From Actinomycetes bacterium (GTDB taxonomy: Bacteria; Actinomycetota; Acidimicrobiia; Acidimicrobiales; RAAP-2): 17,686 bases of DNA. Where the stretch lies: positions 1-17,686 of the forward strand of contig JAJYWG010000132.1 of NCBI GenBank assembly GCA_021791615.1, read 5' to 3'. The notes under the pieces are model-generated. The model made no database searches. It was not told where the DNA came from and saw nothing but the letters and a program-made list of their open reading frames with translations. A program made the translations under genes and the position numbers. Numbering within the stretch: position 1 is the first letter of the stretch; every line of letters begins with the position of its first letter. This document shows, piece after piece, positions 13,018 through 17,686 of this stretch.

Positions 13018-13665
13018 CTACTTCTTGGCCGGCTGGTAGTAGGGGTTGGTGCCGGCGGCGTGGTCGGTCACGTCGACCACGCTCGTGATCTCGGGTACCA
13101 GCTCGCGCAGCGTCACCTCGATGCCCTGGCTGAGGGTGACGGACGCCATCCCGCATCCGGCGCACCCGCCGGCCAGGCGCAGGTAGGCGGTGCTCCCCTC
13201 CACCGCCACCAGGTCGGCCCGCCCACCATGGGCGGCGATTGCCGGGTTGACCCGCTGCTCGAGCGCCTGGATCACCCGCTGGGCCACGTCACCGCTCAGG
13301 TCGACCGGGGGGAGGTCCCGTGTCCCGACCGCCGGCGACGACGGAGGTTGGTTGGGGTTGCGGATGACCATGCCCGACTGAGTCCCCTCGCCGTCGAGGT
13401 CCAGCACGGCGCCGCGCAGCCGGTCGACGCTGGCGCTGGGGATGACCACCGGCAGCCCTTCCTGCTCGTCCTGCCAGTCCTCGACGTGGGCGTCGACCGC
13501 GGCGCGGAAGTAGATGTCGTAGGTGTACGCGTCGCCACTGGTGCCCGACACCTCGATCCACAGGGCGAGGGAGGCCGAGTTGCGTTCGGTCGAGCGCAGT
13601 GCCAGCACCTCGACCGCGGCAGCCGGGGTCACGATGAAGTCGGAATCGGATGCAGCGTCAATCAT
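13018..13665 (-). CDS. nfuA: NfuA/NifU-C-type Fe-S biogenesis protein
   Basis: The product is a 215-aa two-domain Fe-S carrier. The N-terminal ~100 residues look like a degenerate A-type (HesB/IscA) domain without the usual Cys residues (VTPAAAVEVLALRS, ALWIEVSG, YDIYF). The C-terminal NifU domain (about 126-200) has VIQALEQRVNPAIAAHGGRADLV and the cluster-binding GGCAGCGMASVTLSQGIE with Cys168 and Cys171. NfuA accepts a [4Fe-4S] cluster from the SUF/ISC machinery and passes it to clients, including radical SAM enzymes. ATG 13665 is chosen; the in-frame TTG at 13680 would add 5 residues. It diverges from the ATP-grasp/radical SAM pair across 44 nt, so supplying the radical SAM cluster is a plausible link. 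Confidence 0.87.
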   Translation of the reverse strand: MIDAASDSDFIVTPAAAVEVLALRSTERNSASLALWIEVSGTSGDAYTYDIYFRAAVDAHVEDWQDEQEGLPVVIPSASVDRLRGAVLDLDGEGTQSGMVIRNPNQPPSSPAVGTRDLPPVDLSGDVAQRVIQALEQRVNPAIAAHGGRADLVAVEGSTAYLRLAGGCAGCGMASVTLSQGIEVTLRELVPEITSVVDVTDHAAGTNPYYQPAKK

Positions 13666-13709
13666 ATGGTGGTCGGCCAAGTGCGACCGACTACGCCATC
13701 ATAGAGACA
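13666..13709. promoter_or_regulatory. Short divergent intergenic region (nfuA / ATP-grasp gene)
   Basis: Only 44 nt separate the two divergent starts, so the promoters must overlap or lie partly inside the genes, and transcripts may be nearly leaderless. GGTCG (13671-13675) and CGACC (13684-13688) form a small inverted repeat at the centre and are a possible operator. No clear Shine-Dalgarno precedes either start. Confidence 0.35.
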
Positions 13710-14954
13710 GTGCCGCGTCTCCTCCTCCTTCTGCCGACCACCACCTACCGGGCGCCCGACTTCGTGGCCGCCGCGCAGCGGGCTGGTGCCGAGCTGATGA
13801 TCGGCACCGACCGGCCGCAGCCGCTGGCCGGTTCGTTGGGTGGCGGCTCGGTCGTCCTGCCCTTCGACCGGCTCGACCTGGCGGTCGAGGCCATCGTCGC
13901 CCTCCACCGCCGCTCGCCGCTCGACGCCGTCCTGGCCGTGGACGACCAGGCGGTGGAGCTTGCCGCGGCGGCCTCCCACGCCCTCGGCCTGGCTGCCAGC
14001 CCACCGGCCGCCGTGGCCCGCACGCGCGACAAAGCGGCCCAGCGCAGGCGGCTGACCGAAGCCGGCCTGGACCAACCGGCCTTCCGGGTGGTCCAGGGGG
14101 CGGGAGCGGCAGCCAGAGCTGCCGGGGAGCTGGGGTTCCCCTGCGTGATCAAGCCCACCGACCGGGCGGCCAGTCAGGGAGTGCTGCGGGTGGACGACCC
14201 CGATGGGGCGACGGCGGCCGCCGCCAGGGTGGCCCGGATCGCCGGAGCGGGCGCGCCCCTGGTGGTCGAGCGGTTCCTTCCCGGCGAGGAGGTGGCGGTC
14301 GAAGCCCTTGTGGTGGGTGGTCGGACGGCGGTGGTCACGGTATGGGACAAGCCCGACCCGCTCGACGGCCCCACCTTCCCCGAGACGCTCTACGTCACTC
14401 CCTCCCGCCACCCGGGAGCGGTGCTGTCGGCCGTGCAGGCCGAGACGGCCAAGGCGGTGGTCGCTCTGGGGCTCACGGAGGGACCGGTCCACGCCGAGCT
14501 GCGCCTCGGCCCGGGCGGTCGGGTGACGGTGCTCGAGGTGGCAGCCCGGTCGATCGGCGGGCATTGCTCCCGCGCCCTGCGGCTGGAGGACCACGCCTCG
14601 CTCGAGGACGTGATCGTGCGCCACGCCCTGCGCCTGCCGATGGAGGGTGTGGTCCGCGAGAAGCCGGCATCCGGGGTGGCGATGCTCCCCGTCACCGTCG
14701 ACGGGATCCTCGAACGGGTGGCCGGATGCGGGAGGGCCCGGTCGGTGCCCGGCGTCACGGCCGTCGATATCACCCTGTCCCCGGGGTCCCGCCTGGTGCC
14801 GCTGCCCGAGGGCGACCGCTACCTGGGCTTCGTGTTCGCCAAGGGGCCTACCCCGGCCGACGTGGAGGCACGGCTACGGCAAGCGACTGGCCTGCTCGAA
14901 GTCCGTCGGCGCCCGCCTGGTGCTGCAGCAGCCGTCCGGCGGTGCGCCCGATAG
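13710..14954 (+). CDS. ATP-grasp domain protein
   Basis: The product is a 414-aa ATP-grasp enzyme of the carboxylate-amine/thiol ligase type (the group near PurK, CarB and BL00235/DabC-like ligases). These activate a carboxylate as acyl phosphate and couple it to a nucleophile. The N-terminal preATP-grasp domain begins PRLLLLLPTTTYRAPDF and includes DAVLAVDDQAVELAAAA. The ATP-grasp fold shows DKAAQRRRLTEAGL, FPCVIKPTDRAASQGV (nucleotide-binding Lys), LVVERFLPGEEVAVEALV, and the metal-binding strand VTVLEVAARSIGGHC. A C-terminal biotin-carboxylase-C-like region follows (GVTAVDITLSPGSRLVPLP). GTG 13710 is chosen since upstream codons overlap the nfuA start and look unconserved. The radical SAM gene starts 11 nt after the stop, so both probably serve one pathway. 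The substrate is unknown. Confidence 0.85.
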   Translation: MPRLLLLLPTTTYRAPDFVAAAQRAGAELMIGTDRPQPLAGSLGGGSVVLPFDRLDLAVEAIVALHRRSPLDAVLAVDDQAVELAAAASHALGLAASPPAAVARTRDKAAQRRRLTEAGLDQPAFRVVQGAGAAARAAGELGFPCVIKPTDRAASQGVLRVDDPDGATAAAARVARIAGAGAPLVVERFLPGEEVAVEALVVGGRTAVVTVWDKPDPLDGPTFPETLYVTPSRHPGAVLSAVQAETAKAVVALGLTEGPVHAELRLGPGGRVTVLEVAARSIGGHCSRALRLEDHASLEDVIVRHALRLPMEGVVREKPASGVAMLPVTVDGILERVAGCGRARSVPGVTAVDITLSPGSRLVPLPEGDRYLGFVFAKGPTPADVEARLRQATGLLEVRRRPPGAAAAVRRCAR

Positions 14955-14965
14955 CGTCGGAAGCT

Positions 14966-16384
14966 GTGCGCGTCCTACTGGTGTCGACCTACGAGCTGGG
15001 CCGACAGCCGGTCGCCCTTGCCGGACCGGCGGCTCGCCTGCGACGGGCGGGCCACGAGGTGCGGTGTCTCGACCTGGCCGTCGAGCCCCTCGATGACGAG
15101 GCTGTCGACTGGGCCGACCGGGTGGCGATCTCGGTGCCCATGCACACGGCCATGCGCCTGGGCCGTCAGGCGGTGGCGGCCATCCGGGACCGCCAGCCGG
15201 GCATCCCCGTCTGCTACTACGGGCTCTACGCCGGGGCCGCCGGTACCGGGCTGTCCAGCGAGGTTCCCGGTGGGGGACCGAGCGCCGACGCCGTCGTGGC
15301 GGGGGAGTTCGAGCCAGGGCTGGAGGCGTGGGCCGCCGGCGCTTCGCTCGGGCCAGCGGTCCGGCTGGGCCGCGTTCCCGAGCGCCCCACCGATCGCCGT
15401 GCCCTTCCGCCGCTCGACCGGTACGCCCGGCTGGTCGCCGCCGATGGGGAGCACCTGGTGGGAGCGGTGGAAGCCAGCCGGGGCTGCTCGCACCGGTGCC
15501 GGCACTGCCCGGTGCCCGTTGTCTACGACGGCCGGGTCCGCCCCGTCGACGTGGCGGAGGTGGTGGCTGACGTCGACCGGCTGGTGGAGGCCGGCGCCAC
15601 CCACCTCACCTTCGCCGACCCGGACTTCCTCAACGCTCCTCGTCACGCCGGTCGGGTGGTCGAGGCGATCGGGGCTCGTCACCCCCGGCTGACGTTCGAC
15701 TGCACGGTGAAGGTCGAGCACGTGCTCCGCTACGCCCACTTGTGGCCCGACCTGGCCGACGCCGGGTGCCGCTTCGTCGTCTCGGCCTTCGAGTCGACCG
15801 ACGAGGCCGTGCTCCGCCTGCTGGCCAAGGGTCACACCGCCGAGGATGCCTCGGCCGCGGTCTCCCTGCTGCGTCGCCACCACATCGAGGCCCGCCCTTC
15901 CTGGCTGCCGTTCACGCCGTGGACCACGGGCCACAACCTCGTCGAGCTGTTGGACTTCGTGCTCGCCCATGATCTGGTGGAGAACGTGGACCCGGTGCAG
16001 TACTCGATCCGCCTCCTCGTGCCGCGCGGTTCCTTGCTCCTCGACCAACCGGAGCTCGCCAGCTCGCTCGGGACCTACGACGACGAACACCTCGGGTGGA
16101 CCTGGAGCCACCCGGACCCGGCGATCGACGAGCTGCAAAGGGCCGTGGCGGCCCTGGTCGAAGCCCGCGCCGAGGACCCGATCGCCGACGTCTTCGGTGC
16201 CGTCGACGCCACCGTGCGGTCGGCGGTCGGCGGGGGGCCACCGCCGCGGCTCGGTAGCCGCGCGGCCGGACCGCCCGGCCCTCGGCCGCGGCTGACCGAG
16301 GCGTGGTTCTGCTGCAGCGAGCCCACCGCTACCCAGCTGGCCCCGCTGACGGCCGGTCGCTGCACCGGCGCTGTTCTGGGCTGA
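14966..16384 (+). CDS. B12-binding-type radical SAM protein with C-terminal CCSEP motif (CUAEP/CCAEP-tail family)
   Basis: The product is a 472-aa radical SAM enzyme. Residues about 1-130 form a cobalamin-binding-like Rossmann region (VRVLLVSTYELG, then AGHEVRCLDLAV, IPVCYYGLYAG, ADAVVAGEFE). The radical SAM core has EASRGCSHRCRHCPVPVVY with cluster ligands Cys174, Cys178 and Cys181 (CxxxCxxC), then THLTFADPDFLN and FVVSAFESTDEAVL. Near the end a TEAWFCCSEPT motif (Cys449, Cys450, then Ser-Glu-Pro) resembles the tail of the family NCBI names CUAEP/CCAEP-tail radical SAM (seleno)protein, where the second Cys can be selenocysteine. Here both are TGC codons. The DxHxxG cobalamin motif is not evident, so cobalamin use is doubtful. 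GTG 14966 is chosen for proximity to the ATP-grasp stop and the typical N-terminus. Confidence 0.87.
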   Translation: MRVLLVSTYELGRQPVALAGPAARLRRAGHEVRCLDLAVEPLDDEAVDWADRVAISVPMHTAMRLGRQAVAAIRDRQPGIPVCYYGLYAGAAGTGLSSEVPGGGPSADAVVAGEFEPGLEAWAAGASLGPAVRLGRVPERPTDRRALPPLDRYARLVAADGEHLVGAVEASRGCSHRCRHCPVPVVYDGRVRPVDVAEVVADVDRLVEAGATHLTFADPDFLNAPRHAGRVVEAIGARHPRLTFDCTVKVEHVLRYAHLWPDLADAGCRFVVSAFESTDEAVLRLLAKGHTAEDASAAVSLLRRHHIEARPSWLPFTPWTTGHNLVELLDFVLAHDLVENVDPVQYSIRLLVPRGSLLLDQPELASSLGTYDDEHLGWTWSHPDPAIDELQRAVAALVEARAEDPIADVFGAVDATVRSAVGGGPPPRLGSRAAGPPGPRPRLTEAWFCCSEPTATQLAPLTAGRCTGAVLG

Positions 16385-16768
16385 CGGCGCTGTCGACCCG
16401 TACGCACCTGCGCCGGCGGCAGGCGCGCGCGATCTCCGGCGACATTCCACGCGGGCTCCCACCTGGGCGGCGCCGGCGCGCCTTGCGCCCGAGCGTTCGC
16501 CGATCATGCGCGTGGAGCCCGAGAGTCCCTGATCCTCGAGCGCCGCGGCGTCGCCGTCCCTGACGGAGAGCGCTTCTCTGCGGTCGATCAACTGGTCGTC
16601 CTCGTTCGAGGGTCGACGCGGTTCGACCTGCCAGGAGCCGGCGAGCACATCGACGCGTGCCGCACGTGCAGGGTGATCGGGCACCCGTGCCGGGTGCATG
16701 TCGCACTGCCCGCCGGCAGAGACGGCGCATGCCAACTGCGAGTGGTGAGCCCCCGCACATCTGATTGA
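16385..16768 (+). other. Start-less open frame downstream of the radical SAM gene (unknown)
   Basis: Directly after the radical SAM TGA the same frame stays open for 127 codons to a TGA at 16766-16768. The later part is protein-like: SLILERRGVAVPDGERFSAV, then DQLVVLVRGSTRFDLPGAG and EHIDACRTCRVIGHPCRVHV, with Cys-x2-Cys and further Cys residues, and mostly G/C third positions. It contains no ATG, GTG or TTG until the GTG inside CRVIGHPC. It may be a remnant of a lost gene, a CTG-started ORF, or a chance frame. I recognise no domain. No other gene is convincing in this 415-nt gap. Confidence 0.3.
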
Positions 16769-16793
16769 CATCACCGGTCCCGGAGGGGAACAT
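16765..16793 (+). promoter_or_regulatory. Candidate promoter for the GNAT gene
   Basis: A perfect -35-like TTGACA (16765-16770) is followed after 17 nt by GAACAT (16788-16793), a weak -10. Transcription would then begin about 7 nt later, at or near the ATG at 16800, giving a leaderless mRNA. Alternatively GGAGGGG (16782-16788) is a Shine-Dalgarno 11 nt from the ATG. Confidence 0.3.
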
Positions 16794-16799
16794 CACCCG

Positions 16800-17372
16800 A
16801 TGTCGTTGCCCACCCCCACGCTGCACACCGCGCGCCTTAGACTGCGCCCCTTCGAAGACGCCGATGCCAGCGACCTCTTCGCGCTGCATGCCAACGCGCA
16901 CGTGCTGCGCTATTGGGACGCGCCGCCGTGGACCGACCCTGCGCGCGCCGAGCGGTTCATCGCGGCGAGCCGGCAGATGGCAGAGGCGGGTACCGGGGCG
17001 CGGCTGGCCGTGGACCGTGTCGATGACGGGGTCTTCCTCGGCTGGTGCAGCCTGGGCCGGTGGAACCCGGACTACCGCAGCGCGTCGTTGGGCTACTGCT
17101 ACGACGACGCAGTGTGGGGCCATGGCCACGCGACCGAGGCGGGGCGCGAGTTGCTGCGCTGGGCGTTCGACTCGTTGGACCTCAACCGCGTCCAGGCTGA
17201 GACCGATACGCGCAATGCCGCATCCGCCCGGGTCCTCGAGAAGCTCGGGTTCGTGCGGGAAGGGACGTTGCGGGAAGACTGCGTCGTGAACGGCGAGGTC
17301 TCGGACTCGTGGGTCTACGGGCTGCTCAGGCGAGAGTGGCAGCCCTCGCCCGAGACGCGCCCCGCCGACTGA
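16800..17372 (+). CDS. GNAT N-acetyltransferase, RimJ/RimL-like
   Basis: The product is a 190-aa GNAT-fold (Acetyltransf_3) protein that transfers acetyl from acetyl-CoA to an amine, commonly a protein N-terminus or a small molecule. It begins with the typical LHTARLRLRPFEDADASDLF, followed by YWDAPPW. It continues with the central strand FLGWCSLGRWN, LGYCYDDAVWGHGHATEAGR (the acetyl-CoA pyrophosphate-binding loop, Q/R-x-x-G-x-A-like WGHGHA), LNRVQAETDTRNAASARVLEKLGF and EGTLRED. The sequence is full length for the family. It is monocistronic as far as seen, 415 nt from the radical SAM gene, with its own probable promoter. The substrate cannot be predicted. Confidence 0.9.
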   Translation: MSLPTPTLHTARLRLRPFEDADASDLFALHANAHVLRYWDAPPWTDPARAERFIAASRQMAEAGTGARLAVDRVDDGVFLGWCSLGRWNPDYRSASLGYCYDDAVWGHGHATEAGRELLRWAFDSLDLNRVQAETDTRNAASARVLEKLGFVREGTLREDCVVNGEVSDSWVYGLLRREWQPSPETRPAD

Positions 17373-17445
17373 GCCTCGGTCGCTCGCGAGACCGCACCCG
17401 TCCGCCGGCGACCTCGCTCGGTGGCGGACACCGTGCCGGGTGCGC

Positions 17446-17686
17446 TCACCTCGCGCAGTGCGGCTGACGTCCGTCCGACCCCGGGTCGCTCGTCGTGGGC
17501 AACACCCGGTCGAGCAGCGCGGAGGCGGGGCACCACCCGGTGGTGACGAGCAGGAGCTGGTTGGCGCCGACGAGCCCGGGCAGCAGCGCGAACCATCGGT
17601 TCACGCTGGCCGCGAGGATCGTGCCGGTGAGCGTGAAGGTTCCGGCCAGGAGGAACAGGATCCGGTGCTTCGGCCAGTGCCTGCCG
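17446..17686 (-). CDS. DUF2892/YgaP-type transmembrane protein, C-terminal part (5' end outside window)
   Basis: A minus-strand frame is open from the window edge to TGA at 17448-17446 and encodes 79 residues. It has two hydrophobic spans: ILFLLAGTFTLTGTILAA and FALLPGLVGANQLLLVTT. NRWF lies between them, and TGWCPASALLDRVL follows the second span. This is the pattern of DUF2892 (the inner-membrane YgaP-like domain, 'NRWF.....G.NL...a.TG.CP...ll..lG'), often fused to a rhodanese domain or stand-alone. The N-terminal part is beyond the window, so fusion cannot be judged. The 73 nt between it and the GNAT stop, tail to tail, show no strong terminator. Confidence 0.68.
   Translation of the reverse strand, partial: GRHWPKHRILFLLAGTFTLTGTILAASVNRWFALLPGLVGANQLLLVTTGWCPASALLDRVLPTTSDPGSDGRQPHCAR

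Noticed and set aside
12004..13704. A 566-codon open frame on the + strand
   Set aside because: Only its first part (12187-12537) matches a protein family (IS1182). The rest is antisense to the NfuA-type gene and to other IS debris, and is open because of high GC.
14975..16774. A 599-codon open frame on the minus strand
   Set aside because: It is antisense to the radical SAM gene, whose motifs (CxxxCxxC) are unmistakable. The minus frame has no recognisable domain.
1..17686. CRISPR arrays, tRNA or rRNA genes
   Set aside because: No regularly spaced repeats and no cloverleaf or rRNA signature sequences were seen.

Overview
The window looks like chromosomal DNA of a high-GC, Gram-positive-type bacterium. 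Codons strongly prefer G or C at the third position, GTG and TTG starts are common, genes overlap by 4 nt, and the gene families (F420/LLM oxidoreductase, TrpB2, ISL3/IS1182/IS110 transposases) are typical of Actinomycetota. A lineage such as Acidimicrobiia is possible, but nothing here proves it. I saw no rRNA, tRNA or CRISPR array.

Left part (1-3279, + strand): the C-terminal end of a HisC-type aminotransferase, a stand-alone TrpB2-type tryptophan synthase beta chain, a 589-nt gap holding two strong inverted repeats and a pair of direct repeats, and a nitrilase-superfamily protein whose catalytic Cys position is Ala. From 3280 to about 4200 there is IS debris: a small HTH ORF, an internally deleted ISL3 transposase 3' fragment, hairpins and a possible gene remnant on the minus strand. 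An A+T-richer leader follows.

Centre (4560-11568, + strand): one tightly packed transcription unit. It holds a ribose-type ABC importer (binding protein, double ATPase, permease), an octopine/nopaline dehydrogenase-family protein, an LLM-class flavin/F420 oxidoreductase and an acetamidase/formamidase. Together these suggest uptake and stepwise breakdown of a nitrogen-containing (opine-like or amide-yielding) solute; the substrate is unknown. IS remnants lie on both sides: ISL3 pieces at both ends, an IS1182 5' fragment, an IS110 5' fragment with a frameshift, and a ~47-bp repeat present at 3611-3659 and 12955-13001 in the same orientation. The block may therefore have arrived as an island.

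Right part (13018-17686): an NfuA/NifU-type Fe-S protein (minus strand) diverges across a 44-nt gap from an ATP-grasp enzyme and a B12-binding-type radical SAM protein. The latter ends in a Cys-Cys-Ser-Glu-Pro motif, resembling the CUAEP/CCAEP-tail radical SAM (seleno)protein family. This pair is the best candidate for a poorly described biosynthetic system. A start-less open frame, a RimJ/RimL-like GNAT acetyltransferase and the C-terminal part of a DUF2892/YgaP-type membrane protein (minus strand) complete the window.
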